64,000 bases of DNA from Chitinasiproducens palmae (GCF_900095735.1 NZ_FNLO01000017.1:41944-105943), one strand, 5' to 3'; shown: positions 48,692 through 61,257, counted from the stretch's first letter. Program-made: numbers and translations. Notes: generated by a model from the letters alone, not told the origin.

Positions 48692-49167
48692 ACGTAGCTT
48701 GCGCGGAAAGACCAGCCCTGCCGCCAAACGCCGCACCGTGCCCGCTGCCACGGCGCTTCGCGGCGTGCGCGAACGCGGTTACCGCGAGTCCCTGGCGGCG
48801 CGCCTCATCTGCCGCCCGATCTGCGGCCCGATCTGCGGCCCGATCTGCCACCCGATCTGCCACCGCATCCGCCACCGCATTCGCCACCTCACCGGCCACC
48901 TGATTTGCCGCTTGATCTGTCGCCTCGTCTGCTGCCCCGCCTGCTGACCTGCGTGCGCCTTAAGCGCCGCCTCACCGGCCCGCTGCAATCGCTCGCCGGT
49001 CCATGCAGCCAGCCCTACGCGCCGTGGCCCACGCGGCCCGCTGTTGCGCATCGCGCGCACGCCTTGGCCGCGCACCTTTCCGCCGACCAGGCATGTCTGC
49101 GAGGGTGCGATGTTCGGGTGCGGCGTGCGGGTGCCGCCCTCTTACAGGTTGCGCGGCGCCGCCAAAT
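48692..49167. other. Gene-free region between tRNA-Val and lon terminator
   Basis: No coding sequence is supported. It is the position of hupB in E. coli, but no HU sequence is found in any frame. A degenerate 12-bp array occupies 48804-48945. Confidence 0.55.
48804..48945. repeat. Degenerate 12-bp tandem array
   Basis: About eleven units related to cgatctgcggcc; the second to fourth copies are near-identical and later ones drift (cgcatccgccac, ttgatctgtcgc). Open in several frames because of composition, but with no family signature. Confidence 0.75.
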
Positions 49168-49204
49168 GAAAAACGCCGCCCCGTTCTCTCGAACGAAGCG
49201 GCGT
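49168..49204 (-). terminator. Intrinsic terminator of lon
   Basis: On the minus strand a two-part stem (acgccgc / gcggcgt outside, cgttc / gaacg inside) is followed by a run of five T. It lies 134 bp after the lon stop. Confidence 0.85.
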
Positions 49205-49337
49205 CGTGGCCCACGGTACAACCGGTCTGCACAGCCGGGCTGCACAACCGTCAGCCCAGCGGGTCCGCCCCGCCGGTTCGCATTAAGCGGTCGGCGTGAC
49301 CGGAAGACGGCGAGGCCCGCCTACGCGCGGCCCCGGA

Positions 49338-51752
49338 TCAGTGCTTGACGAAATCGCCGCTGCTGCGCGACTCGCCAGCGTCCGCAACCGGCGCCTTCGG
49401 TTCTTCCTCGGGCAACGGGGTCGGCACGCGTTCTAACGCCAATTCCAGCACCTTGTCGATCCAGCGGACCGGCACGATCTCGATGCTGTTCTTCACGTTG
49501 TCGGGGATCTCGCTCAGATCCTTGACGTTCTCTTCCGGGATCAACGCCAGCTTGATGCCACCGCGATGCGCGGCCAGCAACTTCTCCTTCAAACCACCGA
49601 TCGGCAACACTTCGCCGCGCAAGGTGATTTCGCCGGTCATCGCCACATCCGCGCGCACCGGAATGCCGGTCAGCACCGACACCAGCGCGGTGGTCATCGC
49701 AATGCCAGCCGACGGTCCGTCCTTCGGCGTCGCACCCTCGGGCACGTGGATGTGCAGGTCGCGCTTTTCGAACATCTCGTCGCTGATGCCCAGACGACGC
49801 GAGCGCGAGCGCACCACCGAACGGGCCGCCTCGACCGATTCCTTCATCACGTCGCCCAGCGAACCGGTGCGGATCACGTTGCCCTTGCCGGGCATCATCG
49901 CCGCCTCGATGGTCAGCAGGTCGCCGCCCACTTCGGTCCACGCCAGACCGGTCACCTGCCCGATCTGGTTCTCCTTCGCCGCGAGACCGAAATCAAACTT
50001 GCGCACGCCCAGGTAGTTGTCGAGCGTGTCGGAGTCGACCGTCACCGTGCTCTCGCCCTTCTTCAGCAACAGCAGCTTGACGACCTTGCGGCAGATCTTG
50101 GAGATCTCGCGCTCCAGCGACCGCACACCAGCCTCACGCGTGTAGTAGCGAATGATGTCGCGAATCGCCGCCTCGGTCACGTCGATCTCGCCATCGCGCA
50201 GGCCGTTGTTCTTCTTCTGCTTCGGCAGGAGATAACGCTGCGCGATGTTGACCTTCTCATCCTCCGTGTAGCCGGACAGCCGGATGACTTCCATCCGATC
50301 CAGCAACGGCGGCGGGATGTTCAGCGAGTTCGACGTCGCGACGAACATCACATCGGACAGATCGAAATCGACCTCCACGTAGTGATCCGCGAACGTGTGG
50401 TTCTGCTCAGGGTCGAGCACCTCCAGCAACGCCGAGGAAGGATCGCCGCGGAAATCCATGCCCATCTTGTCGACTTCGTCGAGCAGGAACAGGGGATTGC
50501 GCACGCCCACCTTCGACAGGCTCTGCAGGATCTTGCCGGGCATCGAACCGATGTACGTCCGACGATGGCCGCGGATCTCGGCTTCGTCGCGCACGCCGCC
50601 GAGTGCCATGCGCACGAACTTGCGGTTCGTCGCACGGGCGATCGACTGACCCAGCGAGGTCTTGCCCACCCCGGGCGGCCCGACCAGGCACAGGATCGGC
50701 GCCTTGACCTTCTCGACGCGCTGTTGCACGGCCAGATATTCAAGGATGCGTTCCTTGACCTTTTCCAGGCCGAAGTGGTCCTCGTCCAGCACGCGTTCGG
50801 CGTTGCTCAGATCGTTATCGACCTTGCTCTTCTTGCGCCACGGCAGGCCGACCAGCGTATCGATATAGTTACGCACGACCGTCGCTTCGGCCGACATCGG
50901 CGACATCAGCTTGAGCTTCTTCAGCTCGGCGTCGGCCTTCTTGCGCGCGTCCTTCGGCATGCGCGCCATCTGGATGCGCTTTTCCAGCTCTTCCAGATCG
51001 GCGCCCTCTTCGCCCTCGCCCAACTCCTTCTGGATCGCCTTGACCTGTTCGTTCAGGTAGTACTCGCGCTGGCTCTTCTCCATCTGGCGCTTGACGCGGC
51101 CACGGATGCGCTTCTCGACCTGCAGGATATCGATCTCGGATTCGAGCTGGCCGAGCAGATGCTCGAGCCGTTCGATCACGGGCATCATCTCGAGCACGTG
51201 CTGCTTCTGCTCGAGCTTGAGCGGCAGATGCGCGGCGATCGTGTCGGCCAGACGACCCGCCTCGTCAATGCCCGACAGCGACGTCAGGATCTCCGGCGGA
51301 ATCTTCTTGTTCAACTTCACGTACTGGTCGAATTGCGACACGATGGCCCGGCGCAGCGCCTCGGTCTCCGCGCTGTCCGCGCGGTCCGGTTCGAGCGGCA
51401 GGGCTTCGCAGGTAAACTGCGTCTCTTCTTCCTCGACGGACAGGGCCTTGGCCCGTTGAATGCCCTCGACCAGCACCTTCACGGTACCGTCGGGCAACTT
51501 CAGCATCTGGAGGATGTTCGCGACGCAACCGACCGTGTGCAGATCCTTCGCGGTCGGTTCGTCCTTGGCCGCTGCCTTCTGCGCGACCAACATGATGTGC
51601 TTGCCGCCTTCCATTGCGCTCTCAAGCGCCTTGATCGACTTCGGACGCCCAACGAACAGCGGAATCACCATATGCGGAAATACGACCACGTCGCGCAGCG
51701 GCAGCAGCGGCAGACGGATCGGTTCCGCGGGAAGAAGTTGGGTTCCTGACAT
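49338..51752 (-). CDS. lon: ATP-dependent protease Lon
   Basis: Cytoplasmic AAA+ serine protease that degrades damaged and regulatory proteins (804 residues). N-terminal substrate domain begins [23 protein letters not shown]. The ATPase has Walker [18 protein letters not shown] and DEVDKMG. The protease domain has the catalytic Ser in [11 protein letters not shown] and Lys in [14 protein letters not shown]. It follows clpX on the same strand after a hairpin. Confidence 0.98.
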   Translation of the reverse strand: MSGTQLLPAEPIRLPLLPLRDVVVFPHMVIPLFVGRPKSIKALESAMEGGKHIMLVAQKAAAKDEPTAKDLHTVGCVANILQMLKLPDGTVKVLVEGIQRAKALSVEEEETQFTCEALPLEPDRADSAETEALRRAIVSQFDQYVKLNKKIPPEILTSLSGIDEAGRLADTIAAHLPLKLEQKQHVLEMMPVIERLEHLLGQLESEIDILQVEKRIRGRVKRQMEKSQREYYLNEQVKAIQKELGEGEEGADLEELEKRIQMARMPKDARKKADAELKKLKLMSPMSAEATVVRNYIDTLVGLPWRKKSKVDNDLSNAERVLDEDHFGLEKVKERILEYLAVQQRVEKVKAPILCLVGPPGVGKTSLGQSIARATNRKFVRMALGGVRDEAEIRGHRRTYIGSMPGKILQSLSKVGVRNPLFLLDEVDKMGMDFRGDPSSALLEVLDPEQNHTFADHYVEVDFDLSDVMFVATSNSLNIPPPLLDRMEVIRLSGYTEDEKVNIAQRYLLPKQKKNNGLRDGEIDVTEAAIRDIIRYYTREAGVRSLEREISKICRKVVKLLLLKKGESTVTVDSDTLDNYLGVRKFDFGLAAKENQIGQVTGLAWTEVGGDLLTIEAAMMPGKGNVIRTGSLGDVMKESVEAARSVVRSRSRRLGISDEMFEKRDLHIHVPEGATPKDGPSAGIAMTTALVSVLTGIPVRADVAMTGEITLRGEVLPIGGLKEKLLAAHRGGIKLALIPEENVKDLSEIPDNVKNSIEIVPVRWIDKVLELALERVPTPLPEEEPKAPVADAGESRSSGDFVKH

Positions 51753-51848
51753 TTTCCAAATCCCCTAGATAAGTTCGGGCAGGACGAAAGTGAGGGCATC
51801 GGTTCGAATTGCAAGCCGAACGCGAGCCGCGGGACCCCTAGCGAAAGC

Positions 51849-51878
51849 GCCGCCCGTCCACCAAGGCGAACGGGCGGC
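51849..51878 (-). terminator. Hairpin between clpX and lon
   Basis: Nine-bp perfect stem (gccgcccgt / acgggcggc) with a 12-nt loop, about 27 nt after the clpX stop, followed on the minus strand by gcttt. The T-run is short, so partial termination or read-through into lon is possible. Confidence 0.5.
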
Positions 51879-51904
51879 AGACGGCGCCGGTCGCGCCGCC
51901 GAAT

Positions 51905-53179
<1,275 letters not shown>

Positions 53180-53312
53180 AAATTCTCAAAACCGGTGGGC
53201 GCGCATGACTGCATCATACGCCTTTGTCCGAAGGGCGCCGGCCAAGCCGACGCGGCGCCCGGCGCTGCCCGGTAGCGGCGGCGCCGGCAGGCTCCCGGCC
53301 TGCCCGTGGCGG

Positions 53313-53963
53313 TCAGCCGCGCTTCGCGACGACCTCGTCGATCAGACCGTAGGTCTTCGCGTCGTCGGCCGACATGAAGTTGTCGCGGTCGGTGTCGCGC
53401 GCGATCTTGTCGATTGGCTGACCCGTATGGTGGCTCAGCAACTGGTTCAGGCGTTCGCGCAGATACAGGATCTCGCGCGCCTGAATCTCGATGTCGGCCG
53501 CCTGGCCACGCGCGCCGCCGAGCGGCTGGTGGATCATCACGCGCGAGTTCGGCAGCGCGAAACGCTTGCCTTTCTCGCCGGCCGCCAGCAGGAAGGCGCC
53601 CATGCTGGCAGCCAGGCCCATGCAGAGGGTCGAGACCGACGGCTTGATGAACTGCATCGTGTCGTAGATCGCCATGCCAGCCGACACCGAACCGCCGGGG
53701 CTGTTGATGTACAGGCTGATGTCCTTGTCCGGATTCTCGCTCTCGAGGAACAGCAGCTGGGCGACGACCAGGTTCGCGCTCTGGTCGTTCACTTCGCCGA
53801 CCAGGAAAACCACCCGCTCCTTCAACAAGCGTGAATAGATGTCGTATGCACGCTCACCGCGGCCGCTGGTTTCGACCACCATCGGCACCAGTCCAAGGCC
53901 GCGCGTGTCGAGCGCGCCGCTGTCGGCGCCGGGGTGATTCAGCAAATCTGCGCGAAACGTCAT
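53313..53963 (-). CDS. clpP: ClpP protease subunit
   Basis: Serine peptidase core of ClpXP (216 residues). Motifs: [41 protein letters not shown], catalytic Ser in [13 protein letters not shown], His in [11 protein letters not shown] and a late Asp in [19 protein letters not shown]. Order tig-clpP-clpX-lon is intact. Confidence 0.98.
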   Translation of the reverse strand: MTFRADLLNHPGADSGALDTRGLGLVPMVVETSGRGERAYDIYSRLLKERVVFLVGEVNDQSANLVVAQLLFLESENPDKDISLYINSPGGSVSAGMAIYDTMQFIKPSVSTLCMGLAASMGAFLLAAGEKGKRFALPNSRVMIHQPLGGARGQAADIEIQAREILYLRERLNQLLSHHTGQPIDKIARDTDRDNFMSADDAKTYGLIDEVVAKRG

Positions 53964-54227
53964 GGATTCGATCCTTTTCAGAGATGACTCGATTGTCCGG
54001 GCGCCGCGCCGGCAGGCGCGTGCGTCGCAGACGGTCTGAACAGAAGATGCGGTGCACCTGCCGGCTTTTCAAGCCGCCCGGGCCGGCCCCGCAAAGTCGA
54101 ACGGCGGGCCGTCCCACTCGCGTGGAACGGACGCCGCCGCTCGTCAGGCCTGGCCGGCCCGGCATGCCCATCCGCCTGGCAGACCGGCTACCGCGTCCTG
54201 CCCACGCACCACCGGCACATCTGCCGC

Positions 54228-55547
54228 TCAGGCGTTGTTCGCGCTCGCGGCGAGCTCCTCGAACGGCACCTGCTTGTCGCTGACCTTCGCCAGACCGACA
54301 ACATATTCGACCACATTGTTCTCGACCACGTACGCTTCCATTTCGGACAGACGTTGCGGGTTCGAGTAGTACCAGCGGATCACTTCCTTCGGATCCTCGT
54401 AGCTCTTCGCGAATTCCTCGACTTCGGCGCGGATCTGGTCCGGCTTCGCCTTCAGGTCCTTCTGCTTGACGAGCTCGGCGAGCACCAGGCCCAGCTTGAC
54501 GCGGCGCTCGGCCTGTTCCTTGAACATCTGGGCCGGGATCGGTGCGTCCTTCGCGTTCGGCACGCCACGCTGCTCGAGATCCTGACGCGCCAGCTCGACC
54601 AGACGCTCCTGGTCCTGCTCGATCAGCGCGTTGGGCACGTCCAGTTCGGCGATGCCGAGCAGCGCATCCATCACCTGGTTCTTCAGCGCGGCCTGGGTGC
54701 GGCGCTTCGCCTCGCGTCCCAGGTTGTCGCGGATTTCCGCACGCATCTTCTCGATGTCGCCGTCGGCGATACCCAGCGACTTGGCGAATTCGGTGTCGAT
54801 CTCAGGGTAGCTCGGCGTTTCGCGCTTCTTCAGCGTGACCGTGAACTTGGCGGTCTTGCCGGCGACTTCCTTGCCGTGATAATCCTCGGGGAACGCCAGC
54901 TCGAATTCGCGCTGCTCGCCCAGCTTCAGACCCTTGGTGGCCGCCTCGAATTCCGGCAGCATCCGGCCTTCGCCGAGGGTGAATACGAAATCCGTCGCGG
55001 TGCCGCCTTCAAAGGCCACGTCGTCGATCTTGCCGAGGAAATCGACCGTCACGCGGTCGCCGTCGGCAGCCGCCTCGTCGGTCGAGGCATTCTCGTTGAA
55101 CGACACGCGCTGCTTGCGCAGGATGTCGAGCGTGCGATCAACTTCCGCGTCGCCGATGTCGGTCACGGTCCGTTCGATCTCGGCCGTCGCGACGTCGCCC
55201 AGCTTCACTTCCGGATACACCTCGAAAGTCGCGTTGAACGCGATCTGGTCGTCGGCGGCTTCGGCCGGCTCGAAACGCGGCTGACCGGCGACCTGCAGGT
55301 TCTCGTCGCGCGTCAGTTCGAAGAAACGGCGGCCGACCTGATCGCTGATCGCCTCGGCTTCGTACTGCGGACCGTACTGCTGCTCGACCAGCTTCATCGG
55401 CACCTTGCCGGGACGGAAACCCGGCATGCGCATCTTCTTCGCGGCCGTGCGGAGTCGCGTCTCGACGTCCTTTCTGACCGCATCCTTCGCCAGCGATACG
55501 ACGACGCGCCGTTCCAGCTTGCCGAGATTCTCTACACCGTTTGCCAT
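54228..55547 (-). CDS. tig: Trigger factor
   Basis: Ribosome-bound chaperone and prolyl isomerase (439 residues). Ribosome-binding domain includes [20 protein letters not shown] (signature GFRxGKxP); the FKBP-like domain has [39 protein letters not shown]; the C-terminal cradle follows. The start [19 protein letters not shown] agrees with the family. A TAGAAT lies about 85 bp upstream. Confidence 0.97.
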   Translation of the reverse strand: MANGVENLGKLERRVVVSLAKDAVRKDVETRLRTAAKKMRMPGFRPGKVPMKLVEQQYGPQYEAEAISDQVGRRFFELTRDENLQVAGQPRFEPAEAADDQIAFNATFEVYPEVKLGDVATAEIERTVTDIGDAEVDRTLDILRKQRVSFNENASTDEAAADGDRVTVDFLGKIDDVAFEGGTATDFVFTLGEGRMLPEFEAATKGLKLGEQREFELAFPEDYHGKEVAGKTAKFTVTLKKRETPSYPEIDTEFAKSLGIADGDIEKMRAEIRDNLGREAKRRTQAALKNQVMDALLGIAELDVPNALIEQDQERLVELARQDLEQRGVPNAKDAPIPAQMFKEQAERRVKLGLVLAELVKQKDLKAKPDQIRAEVEEFAKSYEDPKEVIRWYYSNPQRLSEMEAYVVENNVVEYVVGLAKVSDKQVPFEELAASANNA

Positions 55548-55630
55548 TGCTTCGATCCGTATTGTTTGCCGTGTTGTTTGCTGTGCGGGTGCCGCAGGCG
55601 CCCAAGCCGCGCCCAGCTTAAGAGCCGGCT

Positions 55631-55636
55631 ATTCTA
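55631..55636 (-). promoter_or_regulatory. Candidate -10 element of tig
   Basis: Minus-strand TAGAAT in the 94-bp panE-tig spacer, giving a leader of about 75 nt. The -35 would fall in the end of panE and is not clear. Confidence 0.35.
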
Positions 55637-55641
55637 GCAAA

Positions 55642-56646
55642 CTATTCCGGGCGCCCCTGAAAAGCGTGCTGCAGGTTTGCGTCGCGTTGCGCGAGCAGGC
55701 CCAGCACGGCCTCGCAGAACGGCGTCGGCACACCCAGGCGCGCGCCCAGCTCGGGAAAGACGCCGAGAATCGGCGCGATTTCCATCGGCCGGCCGGCTTC
55801 GGCGTCCTGCAGCATCGACGTCTTGATGGGGCCGAGCTGCCGCGTCACCGCGATCCGGTCGTCGATGCTCATGCCGACCGGCACGCCCAGGCGCTCCCCG
55901 ACCGCCACGGCCTCTTCCATCATGCGCCGTACCAGCGCCTGCGTGCGTGGATCGTCCAGCAGACGATCGGTGGTCGAGCCGGACAGCGCGCTCAGCGGGT
56001 TCATGTTCATGTTGCCCCAGAGCTTCGCCCAGATTGCGCGGTGGATCGACGCGACTGCCACCGCGTCGAAACCGGCCGAGGCAAGCAGCGCGGTGAGCCG
56101 CGCGGCCGCGTCCTGCGATACCGGGCGCGCGGCGCCGAGCTCCAGGCGATTGCCCGAGTTGTGGCGTACCACCCCGGGCGCCAGCGTCGACGCGGCCATG
56201 TGGACCACGCAGCCGATCGCACGCTCGCGAGGCAGCGCGGCGCTGACCACGCCATCAGGGTCCACCGCCTCGATACGCTCGCCCGCCACCGCGCTGTCGA
56301 TGCCTTCCAGGAACCACCACGGCAAGCCGTTGATCGCGCTGACCACATGCGTGTCGGCGCCGATCAGCGGCGCCAGCCGCGCCGCCAGGCCGGGCAGTGC
56401 GTGCCCCTTGACCGCGATGACGACGTAATCCTGCGTGCCGAGTTGCGCCGCATCGTCGCTCACCGCGAGACGCAGCGGCGCCAGTTCGGTCCCGTCCGGC
56501 TGTACCAGCCGAAGACCGTCGCGCTCGATCGCCTGCCGCGTCGCGCCGCGCGCGTACAGGCTGACCTGCACGCCGGTGCGCGCCAGACGATGCGCAAGCA
56601 AGCCGCCAATGGCCCCCGCGCCGACCACCGCGATTTTCATGTTCAT
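55642..56646 (-). CDS. panE: 2-dehydropantoate 2-reductase
   Basis: NADPH-dependent ketopantoate reductase of pantothenate synthesis (334 residues). Rossmann motif KIAVVGAGAIGGLLAHRLARTG, middle motif VVIAVKGHALPGLAARL, and the C-terminal KLWGNMNMNPLSALSG and SMLQDAEAGRPMEI (substrate and catalytic region). Its ATG overlaps the stop of the upstream MscS-family gene (ATGA). Paralogues of this family with other substrates exist, so PanE activity is likely rather than certain. Confidence 0.9.
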   Translation of the reverse strand: MNMKIAVVGAGAIGGLLAHRLARTGVQVSLYARGATRQAIERDGLRLVQPDGTELAPLRLAVSDDAAQLGTQDYVVIAVKGHALPGLAARLAPLIGADTHVVSAINGLPWWFLEGIDSAVAGERIEAVDPDGVVSAALPRERAIGCVVHMAASTLAPGVVRHNSGNRLELGAARPVSQDAAARLTALLASAGFDAVAVASIHRAIWAKLWGNMNMNPLSALSGSTTDRLLDDPRTQALVRRMMEEAVAVGERLGVPVGMSIDDRIAVTRQLGPIKTSMLQDAEAGRPMEIAPILGVFPELGARLGVPTPFCEAVLGLLAQRDANLQHAFQGRPE

Positions 56647-59600
56647 TGCGTCTCCGTATGGTTGGCGGGCGCCACGTGGGGCGCCGAGTGGGGCGGTGCC
56701 GTCCGGCCCTGATTCGGCGCGACTGTAACATGCTCGCCGGACACGACCCGCTGGTCCGGGTTGTAGATCACGATGCCCAGCGCGCGGAAGCGCTCGTGCA
56801 TGCGGCGGTTGAATTCGCGCTGCACGCCCCAGCGGCCGCTGTCCCGTGCGCGTATCTGTCCGGCCAGCGTGACGGTCGCCCCGGTGACGGCGTCCACGCC
56901 CCAGAGCTCGAGGTCGTTGAGGATCGCGTCCTGATACTTCGGATCGGCGCGCATGCCGGTGGCGATCGCCTGCAGTTCCGCGCTGACCCGGTCGATGTCT
57001 TCGTCGAAGCCAACGCTGACCCGCACCGCGGCATTGCCGAGGCCGCGGTTGACGTTGTTCACGGTCGTCACCGAGCTGAATGGGACGGTGTGCAGCGAAC
57101 CGTCGCCGGCGCGCAACCGCACCGTCCGGATCGACAGGTACTCGACGCTGCCGGAAACACCCGCAACCGTGACCCAGTCGCCCACCTGCATGGCGTTTTC
57201 CATCAACAGGAAGATGCCGGTCACGAAGTCCTTGATCAGGTTCTGCGAGCCCAGACTCAGCGCGACGCCGATCAGGCTGGCGCCCGCCAGCAGCGGCGTG
57301 GTGTTGACTCCGATCTCGTTGAGCGCGGTCAGGCCGACCACCATCGCGATCGCGATGAACAGCAAGGTGCGGAACATCGGCAGCAAGGTGCGCAGGCGCG
57401 CCGCGCGCACCAGGTCGCCATCGTCGCGCCACCGCTGCAGGCGCCGTTCGACCAGGATGTTGACGGTCTCCCAGACCAATACCGCGACGACGGCGGCAAC
57501 CGCAATGGTCAGCGCCGCCGACGCCAGGTGCCGCCCGATCACGCCATGGGTCAGCCAACCGATCGCACCCACGCCCCAGGCCTCGAACAGGGCGATCACC
57601 GAACCGATCGTGATCACCGCGGAGACCACGCCGCGCACCAGCGGATAGTAACGATCAGCCCGCCGTTGCTCGCCTGCCGTTCGCGTCGGCGTGCCATCCT
57701 GCGAGGCCGCGTCCTGCTGCTGGAACAGGCGCGCCAGGCCACCCAGCGCCAGGATCGCGATGACGCGCGCGACCACCACCACCAGGGCCGTGACGCCGAT
57801 GAAATGCAGCAGCTTCTGCAGACCGTCTTCGACCCCGAGCGCCCAGACCAGCCAGACCGCGATCACCAGCAAGCCGGCGAAGTACACCCATACCCGCGCG
57901 AGCCAGTCGCGCAGGCCGGTCAACCGGCCCTGCCCGACGCCGCGAATGCGTGCCGCCACCGCGTTGCGGGTCTGCAGCACCACGACGAAAAGTCCGGCAT
58001 GGAACACCAACCCAACCAGTTTCAGCCACGCGATGCGGGCACTGGCAGCCACACCGAAGACCTGCGCAACTTCTGCCAGCGCGCGGCCGAACACGGCGAT
58101 CGCGCTCAGCGTGATCATCCAGCGCAGGACGTAGCGTGCTCCGTCGTTCGAAATCTGCACCAGGCGCAATGCCGGCGCGTCCGGAGAGACCAGCAGTCGC
58201 GTGACTGCGATCACCACCCGCAGCGTGATGTAGGCATTGATCAGCGCGTCCGCCATTGCGTCGATCGGGCCAGTGCCGCCGGTAAGCCATCGGCTGGCCA
58301 GCGTGGCGACGCCGAGGAACGCCAGCAGCGGCAGCAGCTCCAGCACCAGCGCGGCAACGCCCAGCGGCAGCACGCGCAGCAGGCTGCGGTGCCGCACGGC
58401 ATGCCGCCGACCGCGCGCGGTGTTCGCGTCGTCGACGGTTGCAACCCCGTTGTCGGCGGCTGCCTGCGCCGCAGCGGCCCGTTCGGGCACCGCCGAAGGG
58501 GCTGCAGCGGCGGTGGCGGCCGACACTTCCTTCGCCTCCTCGCGCGCCGCCGGGTGACTGGCCAGCGCCTGGCGTTGGCGCGCAACGCGGTCTTCCTCGA
58601 TCGCACGCGCCTGCGCATCGGTCAACTGCGCATCCTCCTCAGCGGCCGGCGGTGCATCGGCAGTCGGTTTCGCGGACGCGTTGCGGCCGGCGTCGTCCGC
58701 ATCGCTAGCGGGTGAAACCGCGCTCGTGGCGCCGGCCATCTCGCTTGCAGCACGCTCCGCTGCGGCCCGAATCACCGCCGGATGCGCCTCGACCATGCCG
58801 GGCGATGCGTCGGGAACGTCGGCTTCGTCGCGGTGGACCGACTCGGCACCGACCTCGTCGGCGGCAGCAAGCCTGGGATCGCGGGACGGCGGCGCGGCGA
58901 CGGGCGAGTCCTGATCGGTCGGCGCACGGTGCGCCGCAACCTGCGCTTCCAGATCGGCCGCCCGCGTCTGCACCGCGAGCGCACGTGCTTCCGCACCCGA
59001 GGCCCGCTCGCGCAGCAGGCGGCGCGGCTTGCGCAGGAGCCAGGACAACAGCGCCTCCGCGAGCAAGGCGCCGAGGATCAGCACACCGATCTGCCAGAGC
59101 GCGGTCAGCGCGCGTTGGCGCTTGGCCGGGCTGTCGAACACACCCCGCCACCACGACATCATGCGCGGCAGGTCGACCACCGCCTCGCCGACGCGGCGGA
59201 TCTGCCGCACCGCATCGTCGCTCCAGCGGTTGGCCTGTCGGATCAACTGCGCGGTCAGGCCATTGGAGGTCACCAGCGCGCTCGACGCCGGCTCCGCCGC
59301 CGCGGCGCTCGCATCGGCAGCAGGCGCCGCCGTCGACGAGGCGGTGGCGGGCGCAGCAGGCGCCGCCGGTGCGACCAGCCGACCCACGGCGGGCGGCAGC
59401 CCGAGTGCACCGGCCACATAGCCGGCCGTACCCTGCCCGCCTTGCTGAACCGGCACGGCCGCCTGGGGGGCCTGCTGAGCGGCTTGTTGGGATGCCTGCG
59501 GCAGTGTCTGCTGCGGAATTTGCTGCGGAATTTGCTGCGGTACCTGCTGCTGGCTCGGTTGCTGGCCCGGCTGCAGGGCCGCCTGCGGGACTGATTGGTT

Positions 59601-60122
59601 CGCCGCGAGAGCCGCGCTCGATGCACCCGCGCCCGCCCCTGTCTGGGGCGACGACTGGATTGACGGCTGGGACTGCGCCTGGCTCGGCGTCGCCGCCGCT
59701 GCCTGAGGCTGCGCGGATGCGCCCGGAGCACCGCTCCCCTGCGTCAAGGTGCCGGCCTGGCCGGCCGCATAGCCGTCTGCCGTGGCTTGCCTGCCGACGC
59801 GGCTTGCATCGGCGCTCGACGCAGCGAGGTCAGGACTGCCGGCAGTCGGGTACGCCGCGGCCGCCGACGAGGCGTAGACCGGTACGTCGACCGCCGCCGT
59901 TTGGCCAGCCCGCGCCAGCAAACGTAGCGTCTCGACGGCGCGGCGACGTGCCTGTGGATCCTCCAGGATCGACAGCGCGTGCGCCGCTTCGGCAGGGCTG
60001 AGCGTCGCGGCGCGGGCAGGCGGGTCGCTCTGCGCACCGGCGCTCGCAGCAAATCCGACCAGGGCGACTGCCGGCAGCCATCGCCGGCAGAGGACAGTCA
60101 GCGACTGTGCAAACTTTCTCAT
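56643..60122 (-). CDS. Large MscS-family mechanosensitive channel
   Basis: 1159-residue inner-membrane protein. Signal sequence (residues 1-30, ending AGAQ), a Gln/Ala/Pro-rich periplasmic region to about residue 300 with 12-bp-encoded repeats, one transmembrane helix (about 345-365), a charged cytoplasm- or periplasm-side linker to about 590, then eleven or so hydrophobic segments and a C-terminal MscS domain (LAGASLIGVALSLGSQNLIKDFVTGIFLLMENAMQVGDWVTVAGVSGSVEYLSIRTVRLR). It resembles YbiO/MscK-like large channels in architecture, but both linkers are longer than usual. panE is coupled downstream. Second MscS-family gene in the window. Confidence 0.9.
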   Translation of the reverse strand: MRKFAQSLTVLCRRWLPAVALVGFAASAGAQSDPPARAATLSPAEAAHALSILEDPQARRRAVETLRLLARAGQTAAVDVPVYASSAAAAYPTAGSPDLAASSADASRVGRQATADGYAAGQAGTLTQGSGAPGASAQPQAAAATPSQAQSQPSIQSSPQTGAGAGASSAALAANQSVPQAALQPGQQPSQQQVPQQIPQQIPQQTLPQASQQAAQQAPQAAVPVQQGGQGTAGYVAGALGLPPAVGRLVAPAAPAAPATASSTAAPAADASAAAAEPASSALVTSNGLTAQLIRQANRWSDDAVRQIRRVGEAVVDLPRMMSWWRGVFDSPAKRQRALTALWQIGVLILGALLAEALLSWLLRKPRRLLRERASGAEARALAVQTRAADLEAQVAAHRAPTDQDSPVAAPPSRDPRLAAADEVGAESVHRDEADVPDASPGMVEAHPAVIRAAAERAASEMAGATSAVSPASDADDAGRNASAKPTADAPPAAEEDAQLTDAQARAIEEDRVARQRQALASHPAAREEAKEVSAATAAAAPSAVPERAAAAQAAADNGVATVDDANTARGRRHAVRHRSLLRVLPLGVAALVLELLPLLAFLGVATLASRWLTGGTGPIDAMADALINAYITLRVVIAVTRLLVSPDAPALRLVQISNDGARYVLRWMITLSAIAVFGRALAEVAQVFGVAASARIAWLKLVGLVFHAGLFVVVLQTRNAVAARIRGVGQGRLTGLRDWLARVWVYFAGLLVIAVWLVWALGVEDGLQKLLHFIGVTALVVVVARVIAILALGGLARLFQQQDAASQDGTPTRTAGEQRRADRYYPLVRGVVSAVITIGSVIALFEAWGVGAIGWLTHGVIGRHLASAALTIAVAAVVAVLVWETVNILVERRLQRWRDDGDLVRAARLRTLLPMFRTLLFIAIAMVVGLTALNEIGVNTTPLLAGASLIGVALSLGSQNLIKDFVTGIFLLMENAMQVGDWVTVAGVSGSVEYLSIRTVRLRAGDGSLHTVPFSSVTTVNNVNRGLGNAAVRVSVGFDEDIDRVSAELQAIATGMRADPKYQDAILNDLELWGVDAVTGATVTLAGQIRARDSGRWGVQREFNRRMHERFRALGIVIYNPDQRVVSGEHVTVAPNQGRTAPPHSAPHVAPANHTETQ
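59503..59545 (-). repeat. 12-bp repeat coding Pro-Gln-Gln-Ile in the large MscS protein
   Basis: Perfect copies of tgctgcggaatt at 59509 and 59521, then a variant tgctgcggtacc. They encode PQQI/PQQV tetrapeptides within a Gln-rich stretch. Confidence 0.8.
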
Positions 60123-61257
60123 AGGCTCTCACTTCGATACCCGCGGGTGACGCGCTTCGCGCGCATCGCCGCGCAGGCGGGAGACGCACCGCGCGGGCGT
60201 CCTCGAATCAGTGTGTCCGACAATCCGCGTGCCGACTTCTCCAGCCTGCGCGAAACGCGGCGTCGGTTGACCACGCTCACCACCGGTGCCAGGCGCGGCG
60301 ACACGCGAACTACACGCCACCCACCACTAGACACCCGCCAGGTTTTGGCGGCGCGGAAGCGCAGCTTCGGCACCGACCGCGTTGCGGGCGCGGGTGCGCA
60401 GCGCGCGCAACCGCTTCCCAGACAAATGGGGCCAATGTGGCCAATGCGACCGATGGCCGCCGCGGCGGTCCACAGGGCCGTCATGCGATCGGCATGCACG
60501 GCCAAGGACCGGCTCGATCGCTGGCGCCGCCACGCAGGCTCGGCATCGACCCAAATCTGGTTTGGCATCGAGCTAGCGTCGACGACTGATCGCTGCCGCG
60601 GTCAGCGGCTGCGCGAAGGCGCTTGCGGTGCAGGCCAGCGCGGCAATGAACGGAGCATGCGGGACACTGACACCGGTCAATTCTTGCAGAGTTTGGCGCT
60701 GGCCGCATGACAGCCACCTGGCCAGCCCAGAGAATAGGCTGGCGCGACGGCGCTGCGACGCTTGCTCAGACGTGCCGCTTCGCGTCGGTTCGCTGCCGTC
60801 CGCACGTGCCGTCGACGGCTTGGCAGTTCAGCCGATTCAGGCCACTGCGCCGCGCGCGTTGCGTCGCTGGCGGTCACTGACACGGCGGGCGCCTGCGTTG
60901 CCGTCGGGCAGCCGGGTCGAAGCGCGTCGTCGCCGTCTTCGTTACCAGCGCGGCGCGCTGGCGCTCCTGCGCTGGCCCGCGTCGCCGACGCGACCGTCAC
61001 TCGCCGCGGAAAACCTTCGCGCCGCGGACCGTCATGTGACGCCCGAACCACGGGGAGACCGGAGCCGCTACTGCGGCTCAACGCTCCAACGAGGCCAACG
61101 CGCTATCACCGACCCCCACCGAAGGGCGCAACACTGTCAACAATGTTTTCGCGCGGGGCATAAACCAGCTGTACTAAGAATTAAACCTGATGACGTTGTC
61201 GCGATCACCGCGCGATAGTCGGTCTGCCCTTCGCGCGAAATCCAGCGGAGGGGAAGC
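60123..61257. other. 1.1-kb gene-free region upstream of galP
   Basis: Divergent spacer between the large MscS gene and the sugar transporter. No reading frame has family features. A short imperfect palindrome (cactgtcaacaatg, about 61133-61147) and a weak AT-rich stretch near 61170-61190 could belong to the transporter promoter. No repeats of note. Confidence 0.5.

Noticed and set aside
49566..51749. 727-codon plus-strand open frame
   Set aside because: Antisense shadow of lon with no recognisable protein features.
51753..51904. Heat-shock (sigma-32) promoter for lon
   Set aside because: A CTTGCAA-like word is present but the -10 (CCCTCA) is a poor match to CCCCAT and spacing is short; not firm enough to annotate.
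61133..61147. Imperfect palindrome near galP as a sugar-repressor operator
   Set aside because: Half-sites match only in five bases and it is more than 100 bp from the start codon; too weak to call.
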